From Deltaproteobacteria bacterium (GTDB lineage: Bacteria > Bdellovibrionota_C > UBA2361 > SZUA-149 > JAITKM01): a stretch of DNA of 27,914 bases. The notes beneath the pieces were generated by a model. That model saw nothing but the letters and a program-made list of their open reading frames with translations. It searched no databases and was not told where the DNA came from. Location of the stretch: NCBI GenBank assembly GCA_031278395.1, contig JAITKM010000059.1:1-27914 (forward strand), read 5' to 3'. Positions 17,761 through 25,036 of the stretch are shown piece by piece (the first letter of the stretch is position 1; every line of letters starts with the position of its first letter). The position numbers and the translations under genes are program-made.

Positions 17761-18099
17761 CACGCCACTATATCAGTTAATCGTTTTTATTTACCGTCAT
17801 TTCTATTCCCTGCGTTTTTCCACCTCTTTTTTAAATTCACTGGTTTATTGGTATGGGGTTACTTTCACATAAAGATAAAAAAGTAACCCCATACCAGCGA
17901 AAACCAACCAGTGGACAATTATTGATAATTTTACCTGGATACATTTAAAAAACGTAAACGATAAGGCTTGCGCAATTAGGTATTAAACTAAGTCTAACTA
18001 AATTAACTAAATTACTAAATTCGATTCTAAGTCTTAGAAGGCTAAAAACACTAGGCAAAAGAAATACTAACATTACAAAACTAAAAACAAAACAGTAGC
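17761..18099. other. Intergenic region with one repeat element
   Basis: This 339-bp AT-rich gap lies before gspF. It holds the compact repeat element at 17837-17914. The remainder (17915-18099) shows no ORF, tRNA or terminator that I can support. Confidence 0.6.
17837..17914. repeat. Collapsed MITE-like hairpin
   Basis: The family ends TTGGTATGGGGTTACTTT (17848-17865) and AAAGTAACCCCATACCAG (17880-17897) are inverted around a 14-base spacer, giving a near-perfect 17-bp stem. Outside it, TCACTGGTT (17837-17845) and AACCAGTGG (17906-17914) pair again, extending the palindrome. Compared with 9003-9157, the interior has been deleted almost completely. Confidence 0.88.
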
Positions 18100-19242
18100 A
18101 TGATAAATGTCAATAGCTTTAACAAGTTTTTACAAGGAATATTTGAAAATCAAAATGTTCTAATCAAATTTCCTAAACCAAAAATCAAAGCTAAGGATAT
18201 TATTACCTTCACCCACCAACTAGCCGTCATGCTGGAAGCTGGTATTACAATCTCTGACAGCCTAAAAAATATCACTGAACTACTATTACAGGATAACAAA
18301 AATATCACAGCACAACCCAAAAACACCATGCTAGAACTAATTGAACAAATCATGTTCAACATCAACATTGGCAAAACTCTTTCTTCAGCTTTACAAGAAC
18401 ATAGCCAATATTTCAGTCCAGTCTATATTGCAATGGTTCAGGCTGGCGAAGCTAGCGGTTGCCTTGACATAACTTTAAAAAATTTAGTCACCTACTTAGA
18501 AAAAAATGAAAAAATCAAAAAACAAATTATCAGCGCTAGCATTTACCCAAGCTGCGTTATCTTATCTGCCAGCGGAGTAAGTTTATTACTCTTAACTTTC
18601 GTCATTCCAACATTTGCAGAAATGTTTAACGACTTAGGTTCAAAATTACCAGCCCTCACTCAAGCCGTTTTAAATCTTTCCAACTTTTTATGCAAAAATT
18701 TAAAACTAATTCTGACACTCACAATCTTAACTATATATTTTGCATATCAAGAAATTAAAACTGAACGATTTAAAAATTACTTTGATAAAATCATGTTTAA
18801 AATTCCAATTATAGGAAATGCTCTTAGAAATGTTGCCATTGTTAGATTCGCAAACGTCTTAGCCACATTAATTACAGCAGGTATCCCTTTAGTCCCCGCC
18901 TTAAGCATCAGTAGCAGCACCACAAACAACCAAAATTTTATCCAAGAAGTTATGAAAATTAAAAACGGCATTGAAACAGGTAAAAGCCTAACAGAACAAG
19001 TTCAAGCTTCTGCCTATTTCCCACAACTTTTTTGCCAACTACTACATATTGGCGAAATCACTGGTGCCTTAGATATAATGCTCAAAAATGTCGCGAACTT
19101 TTATGAAGAGGAAAACAATAATTTTTTTGCAAATTTTAAACAGTTTTTAGAACCGATAATTATTCTAATTTTAGGAATAATTGTCGGAACTTTAGTTGTG
19201 GCAATGTATTTACCTATCCTGCAATTGGGGAAATTTGTGTAA
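18100..19242 (+). CDS. gspF: Type II secretion/type IV pilus inner-membrane protein GspF/PilC
   Basis: A 380-residue polytopic inner-membrane platform protein of a type II secretion or type IV pilus machine; it anchors the assembly ATPase and the growing pseudopilus. Two T2SSF domains are visible (about 30-165 and 240-370), each with the family pattern ITFTHQLAVMLEAGITISDSL and FANVLATLITAGIPLVPAL, plus QAGEASG / HIGEITGALD. Membrane segments are near residues 155-177, 203-222 and 352-375. The length is near the usual 400. A pilin-like gene follows 168 bp downstream. No ATPase or secretin gene is in the window, so the machine is encoded elsewhere. GspF versus PilC cannot be separated here. 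Confidence 0.94.
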   Translation: MINVNSFNKFLQGIFENQNVLIKFPKPKIKAKDIITFTHQLAVMLEAGITISDSLKNITELLLQDNKNITAQPKNTMLELIEQIMFNINIGKTLSSALQEHSQYFSPVYIAMVQAGEASGCLDITLKNLVTYLEKNEKIKKQIISASIYPSCVILSASGVSLLLLTFVIPTFAEMFNDLGSKLPALTQAVLNLSNFLCKNLKLILTLTILTIYFAYQEIKTERFKNYFDKIMFKIPIIGNALRNVAIVRFANVLATLITAGIPLVPALSISSSTTNNQNFIQEVMKIKNGIETGKSLTEQVQASAYFPQLFCQLLHIGEITGALDIMLKNVANFYEEENNNFFANFKQFLEPIIILILGIIVGTLVVAMYLPILQLGKFV

Positions 19243-19311
19243 TATTATTGTAATAACTTACAACTAATTATAATTACTAATAATTTTTATTAATAATACA
19301 CTAAATTAAAG

Positions 19312-19364
19312 TATATTAAATTCCGATATATTAAATTGGGAAATATGATTTTGGTGTAACCAAA
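19312..19364. promoter_or_regulatory. Possible operator region upstream of pilin gene
   Basis: TATATTAAATT occurs twice in tandem (19312-19322 and 19327-19337, 15-bp period). Just after it, TTTGGT-GTA-ACCAAA (19350-19364) is a perfect small palindrome, 46 bases before the pilin start. Both are typical shapes of regulator binding sites. No regulator is identified. Confidence 0.3.
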
Positions 19365-19397
19365 TCAACCCATATCATGTAGTGTTGTTTAAAACTT

Positions 19398-19403
19398 AGG
19401 AGG
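19398..19403 (+). promoter_or_regulatory. Consensus Shine-Dalgarno of pilin gene
   Basis: AGGAGG lies seven bases before the ATG at 19411. It is the strongest ribosome binding site in the window, in keeping with an abundant structural pilin. Confidence 0.85.
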
Positions 19404-19410
19404 CTGTATC

Positions 19411-19791
19411 ATGTTAAATCAAAAAGGCTTTTCACTCATTGAGTTACTAGTAGTTATAGCAATCATTGGCATACTTTCAACTATTGCGATGCCGCAATAT
19501 TCTGAATACAAAAAAAGAGCATATGATTCCGCTGCTAAATCCGACATTAGAAATATTATCATAGCCCAAGAAGGATTTTTTATTGATAATTCGCGTTACA
19601 CAGACTCTTTAACAGAGTTATATGGATTTAAAGCAAGTAATGGTGTTAAAATTACCCTCAAAGTCGCTTCAAATGAATCGACAGAAGCTCAAACTTGGCA
19701 AGCTACCGTTAATCATCCACAAGGCACAGCCAATAAAAAATTTTGTTATAACAGTGAGCTTGATACAAGTATTCGTGAAACTGGGTGTTAG
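19411..19791 (+). CDS. Type IV pilin / GspG-like major pseudopilin
   Basis: A 126-residue prepilin. The N-terminus [28 protein letters not shown] is a textbook class-A prepilin: a short leader with Lys5-Gly6, mature Phe7, Glu at +5, then the hydrophobic assembly helix. The C-terminal part is short, with two Cys (KFCYNS...ETGC) that could form the pilin-type disulfide loop. It would be cleaved and methylated by a prepilin peptidase and assembled by the GspF/PilC protein encoded upstream. The strong Shine-Dalgarno suggests high expression. Whether it builds a surface pilus or a secretion pseudopilus is unresolved. Confidence 0.93.
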   Translation: MLNQKGFSLIELLVVIAIIGILSTIAMPQYSEYKKRAYDSAAKSDIRNIIIAQEGFFIDNSRYTDSLTELYGFKASNGVKITLKVASNESTEAQTWQATVNHPQGTANKKFCYNSELDTSIRETGC

Positions 19792-19867
19792 TTGTTACCG
19801 TGCCAATATTCTAAAATATTTCCCAATAAATTGATTTCGCATTGGCACAAAAAACTCTAAAAAAACT

Positions 19868-20001
19868 CTGGTATGGGGTAAAAAAAATTCTGGTATAGGG
19901 TTACTTTTATATTTAGATTTTTAAGAAAAATAAAAAAAACAAATAAATTTAATATATTATAATTTATAAAAACTATAAAAAATAGAGTAATCCAATACCA
20001 G
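19868..20001. repeat. MITE-like element with doubled left end
   Basis: A partial left end CTGGTATGGGGTA (19868-19880) is followed ten bases on by a full left end CTGGTATAGGGTTACTTTT (19890-19908). The right end GAGTAATCCAATACCAG is at 19985-20001. The duplicated end mirrors, in opposite orientation, the doubled right end at 3841-3879. The AT-rich interior is non-coding. Confidence 0.8.
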
Positions 20002-20045
20002 AAAAAAATGATAATTTATCTTAAATTAGTGACATAAATTATATT

Positions 20046-20286
20046 TTGTGCTATGAGGAACGGCGATTTGCAGACCTGAGCTTTAGGACGACGCTTTATT
20101 ATATTTCGACTTCTCGCAATAATGTAACTTGTTCTTAACCTGAATTATTCAATTTTATGCAAATCATTTTATTTTAATTGAGAGCGTCGTCTGAATGAAC
20201 TTACAATATTTTTCAACAAATTTGTAAAACTATTTTAATCAATTTTGATGACCATATTATGAATTGCGTCTTTTTAAAGAAAATAT
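20046..20286 (+). promoter_or_regulatory. Possible promoter and structured leader of the RRM gene
   Basis: The nonamer TTGTGCTAT (20046-20054) matches the candidate pyrH promoter at 9190-9198 and could provide an extended -10. Downstream, GACGACGCT (20087-20095) is exactly inverted as AGCGTCGTC (20183-20191), 87 bases apart, and both arms are unusually GC-rich for this AT-rich stretch. If transcribed, the roughly 230-base leader would fold into a long-range stem upstream of the RNA-binding protein gene. Otherwise 19792-20286 holds only the repeat element. Confidence 0.4.
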
Positions 20287-20667
20287 ATGAAATTATATGT
20301 TGGAAATTTAGCTTATGAAGTTACAGAAGATGAACTGCGTTCAGCTTTTGCTGAATTTGGTGAAGTTGAATCTGTTAAATTAATCACTGATAATTATAGT
20401 GGTCGTTCAAAAGGCTTTGGCTTTGTTGAACTAAACGACGACAATGCAACTCAAGCTATTGGAGCTTTAGATGGCATTGAATTAAAAGGTCGTGCAATCA
20501 AAGTTAGCGAATCTCGCCCACAAGAACCACGCGAATCAAGAGAATCTCGTCCAAGACGTAGCAGCGGCGGATTTGGTGGTAGAGGTGGCAACAGCGGCGG
20601 CAGAAGAGGTGGCGGCAGCGGACGTGGAGGTTTTGGAGGTGGTAAAAGCGGCGGTAATCATTATTAA
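20287..20667 (+). CDS. RRM RNA-binding protein with glycine-rich tail
   Basis: A 126-residue protein with one RNA recognition motif (residues 1-80): RNP2 is LYVGNL at the N-terminus and RNP1 is KGFGFVEL near residue 42-50. Residues about 82-126 are a low-complexity Arg/Gly/Ser tail (RRSSGGFGGRGGNSGGRRGGG). This architecture matches the small bacterial and cyanobacterial Rbp proteins, which bind single-stranded RNA, often respond to cold, and act as RNA chaperones or mRNA localisers. It is an isolated gene with a long AT-rich leader containing an inverted repeat. No Shine-Dalgarno is visible before ATG 20287. Confidence 0.95.
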   Translation: MKLYVGNLAYEVTEDELRSAFAEFGEVESVKLITDNYSGRSKGFGFVELNDDNATQAIGALDGIELKGRAIKVSESRPQEPRESRESRPRRSSGGFGGRGGNSGGRRGGGSGRGGFGGGKSGGNHY

Positions 20668-20679
20668 TAATTACCGTAT

Positions 20680-20790
20680 TATTGTTGGTTGCCCCCTAAC
20701 AAAAACTGGCATGGCGTTACTTTTTCGATGAGTTACCTGTTAGCGACTTATCGAAATTTTGGCTAAGGCAGAGTGGACAACCAGCAAAAA
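20680..20790. repeat. Degenerate repeat end within an imperfect palindrome
   Basis: CTGGCATGGCGTTACTTTT (20706-20724) is a diverged repeat-family end with no partner. It abuts a hairpin, TTCGATGAGT (20724-20733) with ACTTATCGAA (20746-20755), which is followed by ATTTT. Outer segments near 20681-20694 and 20773-20787 (TTGTTGGTTG / CAACCAGCAA) also pair imperfectly. The structure might serve as a terminator for the RRM gene. Confidence 0.5.
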
Positions 20791-20851
20791 TAGTCATTAT
20801 CTGCCCACAAGTGGGAAATGAAAATTTACAATATCTACTAAAATCGTTTTT

Positions 20852-21085
20852 TTGAACTCAGTAGATGATAATTCAGTTGTCCACCATATCGAATGCGAAT
20901 GGGGTAACCAAATTATTCGTGGTTCTATATATTTTATGAACCACCACCTAGTCACACCTGAAGAATTAAGAAATTCAAATATAAAGTTTCATGAGAATAG
21001 ATTACACATCACTCTCAATGATAGAGATTGTGATAGAACTGAAAAAATACCTAGAATCATGAATTTTACTTTCTTTCGTCTTTGA
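20852..21085 (+). CDS. Small hypothetical protein
   Basis: An unrecognised ORF of 77 residues if it starts at TTG 20852; the first in-frame ATG (20936) would leave only about 49 residues. The sequence is polar, His- and Asn-rich, with no membrane segment and one clear strand-rich stretch (NRLHITLNDRDCD). No ribosome binding site is visible. In its favour, it is the only ORF in 20668-21097 and it is followed 12 bases after its stop by the strongest rho-independent terminator in the window. That shows a transcription unit ends here. I offer no function; a short non-coding RNA is an alternative reading. Confidence 0.4.
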   Translation: MNSVDDNSVVHHIECEWGNQIIRGSIYFMNHHLVTPEELRNSNIKFHENRLHITLNDRDCDRTEKIPRIMNFTFFRL

Positions 21086-21097
21086 TTGAACCTATTT

Positions 21098-21140
21098 AGA
21101 CTAGGAATAGCACGCGAGCTATTTCTAGTCTTTTATTTTT
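21098..21140 (+). terminator. Rho-independent terminator
   Basis: AGACTAGGAATAGC (21098-21111) pairs with GCTATTTCTAGTCT (21118-21131) over 14 bp with a single G-U pair and a six-base loop. It is followed directly by a T-rich run (21131-21140). This is the clearest intrinsic terminator in the window. Confidence 0.92.
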
Positions 21141-21314
21141 TAAAACGTTTTTATATTTAACCTATCTCATAAATTTATTTTTTCTTATTTATCATCAAAA
21201 AACTACATATACTTTTTTTTACTTTCTATAGACTTTTATTAAAATTTTTTTTAGTAGAGATTTCCATAATTCATCAGTAAGTTACATTTTTGCATTTCTG
21301 ATTTTATATTTTTT

Positions 21315-21854
21315 ATGTTAAACGATTCAACTATCAATTCAAGATTAAGAGAACTAATTAATAGAGCTTACAATGCTGAAAAATTGCATTTAACTAGAAA
21401 AACCACCTCAATTATTGAGGGCTTAGAGCATAAAAAATTACAAGAGCTATCCCATAATGTAAGCGCCGAAGTCTGGAGCAATATAAACGCTGAATTGAGA
21501 AAAGCATTAATTAAAATGATCCATGATAAAAAAGTAACGAATATACTCGATGAACTAAATAAATTAAAACAACATTTCTTCTTATTATCCGAAACAAAAA
21601 ATAAACAATTAGAAAAAAATAAACAAGTTTTACTTGAAATGGGGGAACGTTGTGAATTTTACAATACCTTAAACCTCTCGCTTGATTTAGTTAAACTAAA
21701 ATCTATAATTCAAGCGAGTAAAGCAGTCATTGGCGAAATAAATTATGTTATTGGTTCAAATAATAAAGACCAAATAGACCTTAACAATAATACAGACTCT
21801 GCCACCTATTCTAACAATATTCGCGTTGTATCTTTCAATCGCAAGGCTATGTAG
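21315..21854 (+). CDS. Hypothetical, mostly helical protein
   Basis: A 179-residue protein I do not recognise. Residues 1-130 are strongly charged and helix-forming, with heptad-like Leu/Ile spacing (for example NILDELNKLKQHFFLLSETKNKQLEKNKQVLLEM), so coiled coils or a helical bundle are likely. The C-terminal 35 residues are Asn/Ser-rich and probably disordered. There is no signal peptide or membrane segment. Its start is not supported by a Shine-Dalgarno, which is the norm in this window. The gene is bracketed by intrinsic terminators at 21098-21140 and 21902-21926, indicating an independent transcription unit. Confidence 0.6.
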   Translation: MLNDSTINSRLRELINRAYNAEKLHLTRKTTSIIEGLEHKKLQELSHNVSAEVWSNINAELRKALIKMIHDKKVTNILDELNKLKQHFFLLSETKNKQLEKNKQVLLEMGERCEFYNTLNLSLDLVKLKSIIQASKAVIGEINYVIGSNNKDQIDLNNNTDSATYSNNIRVVSFNRKAM

Positions 21855-21901
21855 TTAAACATGATCGTGAATTATATGGTTTAATAATTCAAGTTCACTG
21901 G

Positions 21902-21926
21902 CTCCTCTGAGAGGAGGGATCTTTTT
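21902..21926 (+). terminator. Probable rho-independent terminator
   Basis: CTCCTC (21902-21907) pairs with GAGGAG (21911-21916) around a TGA loop, with a TTTTT run at 21922-21926. The stem is short but GC-rich. It ends the transcription unit of the hypothetical gene at 21315-21854. Confidence 0.65.
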
Positions 21927-21955
21927 GTAAATAGCATTTAAAGAAAATATTAAAT

Positions 21956-21988
21956 AATTAAAATATATTTTTTAAATATATTTTAATT
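21956..21988. terminator. A/T-only 15-bp palindrome between convergent genes
   Basis: The arms 21956-21970 and 21974-21988 are perfect 15-bp inverted repeats around a TTT loop and contain only A and T. The palindrome lies between the plus-strand hypothetical gene and the end of the minus-strand fab operon, where a bidirectional terminator would be expected. Confidence 0.5.
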
Positions 21989-22049
21989 ATAAAGGAAATA
22001 AAGAACTCGATACCAAGGACATCCAAAAAGTAGTAGCGCTACTTTATCT

Positions 22050-23087
22050 TTAAATTCTAACTAGCACCGCGCCCCAAACCATGCCGCTGCCAATCGCAGA
22101 AAATAACACTAAGTCGCCGCGTTTAATCCGCCCCGCTTCTAATTCTTCATCCAGCAAAACAGGGACTGTCCCAGCGCTGGTATTGCCATATTTTTCAATA
22201 TTCATTGGGATTTTACTTTTATCCAGCCCCAACTGCTCCCCAACTAATTGCAAAATTCTTTGGTTTGCCTGATGCGAAACAAAATGATCAATCTCCGAAA
22301 TTTTAAGTCCAACTTGAGCGCAAATAGTTTGCGTCACCTCAACCAGCGCTTTAACCGCAAATTTAAAAACAGCTTTACCATCCATTTGCACAAAATGCCC
22401 ACCAGCAGCTACTAATTCTGGAGTTAGCCTATTTGCCGAACCATATGGAATTTTTAAAATATCCGCCTCTCGCCCATCAGCGCATAACTCACTAGCATAA
22501 ATACCAGGCGTTGATTTCAAATCCACTAACTTAAAATTACCAGCCTGCTCCGCATCCTTTTCACAAGCTCGCACAACAACCGCTCCCACGCCATCTCCAA
22601 ATAAAACGCAAGTGTTTCTATCCTGCTGATTAGCTAGGTAGGAGACCAGATCACCACCAACAACTAAAACATTCTTGGCAACTCCTCTGGCAATATACAT
22701 ATCCGCCAGCGCCAACGAATAGATAAAACCTGCACAAGCCGCAGTAACATCAAAAGCAAAACCACGAGTTATACCCAGCTTAGTTTGTAAAATACAAGCT
22801 GCTGAAGGAAGATGAAAATCTGGCGTTACAGTGCCAAAAATTATGCCGTCAATTGCGGAAACCTCAAGGTTTGAGCGCTGAATTGCTTGCTCACTAGCAA
22901 TCTGCGCTAGCTCTGTGATACCTACATTATCATCTGTCCAACGCCGTTCTTTAATTCCTGTGCGCTCTGTAATCCATTGATCGCTAGTTTCTAAATAACT
23001 TTCAAAATATGAATTTGAAATAATTTTTTCTGGAACACACTTGCCTGTTCCAGCGATATAACTTGAAATATAATTTTTATTTTGCAT
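22050..23087 (-). CDS. fabH: 3-oxoacyl-ACP synthase III (KAS III)
   Basis: A 345-residue thiolase-fold enzyme that starts type II fatty-acid synthesis by condensing acetyl-CoA (or a branched starter) with malonyl-ACP. The catalytic Cys is in DVTAACAGFIYSL, the His in SHQANQRIL and the Asn in YGNTSAGTVPVLLDE, giving the Cys-His-Asn triad of FabH. N-terminal residues IAGTGKCVPEKIISN and SDQWITERTGIKERRW are typical. It is the last gene of the prmC - Hda-like - fabF - fabH operon, 40 bases after fabF. Slightly above the usual 317-330 residues. Confidence 0.97.
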   Translation of the reverse strand: MQNKNYISSYIAGTGKCVPEKIISNSYFESYLETSDQWITERTGIKERRWTDDNVGITELAQIASEQAIQRSNLEVSAIDGIIFGTVTPDFHLPSAACILQTKLGITRGFAFDVTAACAGFIYSLALADMYIARGVAKNVLVVGGDLVSYLANQQDRNTCVLFGDGVGAVVVRACEKDAEQAGNFKLVDLKSTPGIYASELCADGREADILKIPYGSANRLTPELVAAGGHFVQMDGKAVFKFAVKALVEVTQTICAQVGLKISEIDHFVSHQANQRILQLVGEQLGLDKSKIPMNIEKYGNTSAGTVPVLLDEELEAGRIKRGDLVLFSAIGSGMVWGAVLVRI

Positions 23088-23127
23088 GAACTTTTAATCT
23101 TAATTTACATCAATATAAACAACTGTC

Positions 23128-24369
23128 TTAGACTTTCTTCAGCAAGAGTGTCCCATTCGTCCCGCCAAAGCCAAACGAATTAGAAATTGCCGCTGTAATA
23201 TCTGCCCTGCGCGCAGTATGTGGAACATAATCTAAATCGCACTCCGCATCTGGGTTATCGAGATTAATTGTCGGTGGCACAATGGCCTCTTGCAAAACTT
23301 TTGCGGTAATAATTGCTTCAAGTCCGCCAGCTGCCCCTAACAAATGCCCCGTCATAGACTTGGTCGAACTAACTAATAAACCATTCTTGGCATGTTCCCC
23401 AAAAACCTTTTTAATCGCCGCGGTCTCAACTGGATCATTAACTGCTGTTGAAGTTCCGTGAGCATTGATATAACCAATTTCTTCTTTTTTTAAACCTGAC
23501 GAAGTAATCGCCATTTCCATACAAGCCACAGCGCCCTCGCCACCCTCAACCGGCGTAGTAATATGATATGCATCACAAGAAAAACCATAACCAGCAATCT
23601 CAGCAATAATATTTGCTCCACGTTTTTTAGCGGCTTCATATTCCTCCAAAACTAAAACGCCAGCTCCTTCAGCAATTAAAAATCCATCTCGATCTTTATC
23701 AAATGGACGACAAGCCTTTTGCGGTTCATCATTTCTCGTAGTTAAGGCTTTCATTCTGCCAAAACCAGCCAAACCCAAAATAGAAATTCCAGCTTCAGCC
23801 CCGCCTGTCAGTATTAAATCTTGCAACCCATCCTTAATCATCCGATACGCTTCACCAACCGCATGAGTTCCTGACGTGCAAGCGCTAGTTACTGTATAGT
23901 TCACCCCTTTTAAACCATGCTGAATTGCCAAATTACCTGGCGCAAGATTACTAATCATGGAAGGAATCAACATCGGAGAACATTTTCTTGCTCCACCAGC
24001 AATAATCTCACGCAAATTCTCTTCAAGCGTGTTTAATCCTCCAATCCCAACCCCCAGAATACAACCCATCCGAACCGGCTGATAAATACCGTCCTTAATT
24101 CCAGCTTGTTCCCAAGCTTCTTGAGCTGCAACCAAAGCAAAAAGAATAAAACGATCTGCTCTTTTAGTCAGCTTTTTATCTAGATACTCTTCTGGATTAA
24201 AATTTTTAACTTCTGCTCCAATCCGACAGGCATAATCTTCCGTTACGGGAATTATGGTGATTGGTCCAGCTCCAGATTGACCTGTTAATAAACCAGCCCA
24301 AGTAGTTTTTAAGTTATTTCCAAGTGGCGAGATAACGCCCATACCAGTAATTACAACGCGTCTGTTCAT
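23128..24369 (-). CDS. fabF: 3-oxoacyl-ACP synthase II (KAS II)
   Basis: A 413-residue elongating condensing enzyme of fatty-acid synthesis. The Cys-His-His triad is visible: VTSACTSGTHAVG, INAHGTSTAVND and KSMTGHLLGAAGG. The C-terminal SNSFGFGGTNGTLLL is the family's glycine-rich close. The start is ATG 24369 (MNRRVVITGMGVISPLG), with GGAG just before it; an in-frame ATG further upstream would add 21 residues inside the preceding gene. It starts ten bases after the stop of the Hda-like gene, so they are co-transcribed. Confidence 0.97.
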   Translation of the reverse strand: MNRRVVITGMGVISPLGNNLKTTWAGLLTGQSGAGPITIIPVTEDYACRIGAEVKNFNPEEYLDKKLTKRADRFILFALVAAQEAWEQAGIKDGIYQPVRMGCILGVGIGGLNTLEENLREIIAGGARKCSPMLIPSMISNLAPGNLAIQHGLKGVNYTVTSACTSGTHAVGEAYRMIKDGLQDLILTGGAEAGISILGLAGFGRMKALTTRNDEPQKACRPFDKDRDGFLIAEGAGVLVLEEYEAAKKRGANIIAEIAGYGFSCDAYHITTPVEGGEGAVACMEMAITSSGLKKEEIGYINAHGTSTAVNDPVETAAIKKVFGEHAKNGLLVSSTKSMTGHLLGAAGGLEAIITAKVLQEAIVPPTINLDNPDAECDLDYVPHTARRADITAAISNSFGFGGTNGTLLLKKV

Positions 24370-24379
24370 AATCTCCAAA

Positions 24380-25036
24380 TTAAAAATTATTAAATATTTT
24401 CCGCAGTAACCTTTCGCCTGGATTTTTGCCACTGGCTAAGGCGACTACATTCAATTTATCTAAAATATTATCAAAACTTAAAGTGCTAAGTGGCAGACTT
24501 TCAACAATCATCTTGACTGACTTATCACTTAAATTTAAATTCTTACGTTCCGCTAAGGACTTAATTAACGGCTCAAGTTCTTCGGTTTTAGGTAGCCCAA
24601 GCCGACAAACATTCCCAGCTAGCAACCTGCTTTTTAAATGTGGGTTTTGCGTTACCTGCTCTGGCAACATTTGCGAATAAACTATCAACAAGCCGCCACT
24701 AGTCCTTAATTTTTCATACTCAGCAACTATCGGGGACACTTTCTGTTCTTGCTCTATTTTATCTAAGCTAAGCTCAAAAAGCTTAATTTTATCCTGGCTA
24801 TATCCGCCACTTATTAACTTATTTGCAAAGCCGTAACTTAAATGCCTCTTACCAGTTCCCTGGCAACCATAAATAAAAAAGATCCGAAAAACTACCGACT
24901 CGGTCTTTTCACAGCTTAACAATTCGCTAACTGCCAATTCCAACAGATTATAAGTATCCGCCACCCCGGTATGAACTACAAAATAAGCCAAAGCATATTT
25001 ATTTTCAGGCTCTAGTAAAAAACTTAAATAATTCAT
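24380..25036 (-). CDS. Hda/DnaA-like AAA+ protein with degenerate ATP site
   Basis: A 218-residue protein with the size and layout of Hda (DnaA-like AAA+ domain without the DNA-binding C-terminus). The Walker A region reads IYGCQGTGKRHLSYGFAN (Lys63), but the Ser/Thr after Lys is Arg. The Walker B region (KLFELSLDKI) lacks the acidic pair. The downstream part (LRTSGGLLIVYS, LKSRLLAGNVCRLGLPKTEEL, PLIKSLAERKNLNLSDKSVKMI, LSFDNILDKLNVVALASGKNP) follows the Hda/DnaA lid and sensor-2 pattern. It may bind DnaA without hydrolysing ATP. It overlaps prmC by four bases (ATGA). DNA-replication control is a family-based inference; confidence in the family is moderate. Confidence 0.7.
   Translation of the reverse strand: MNYLSFLLEPENKYALAYFVVHTGVADTYNLLELAVSELLSCEKTESVVFRIFFIYGCQGTGKRHLSYGFANKLISGGYSQDKIKLFELSLDKIEQEQKVSPIVAEYEKLRTSGGLLIVYSQMLPEQVTQNPHLKSRLLAGNVCRLGLPKTEELEPLIKSLAERKNLNLSDKSVKMIVESLPLSTLSFDNILDKLNVVALASGKNPGERLLRKIFNNF

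Noticed and set aside
24370-24432. Upstream start for fabF
   Set aside because: The extra 21 residues lie inside the Hda-like gene, do not match FabF, and ATG 24369 has GGAG in front of it.
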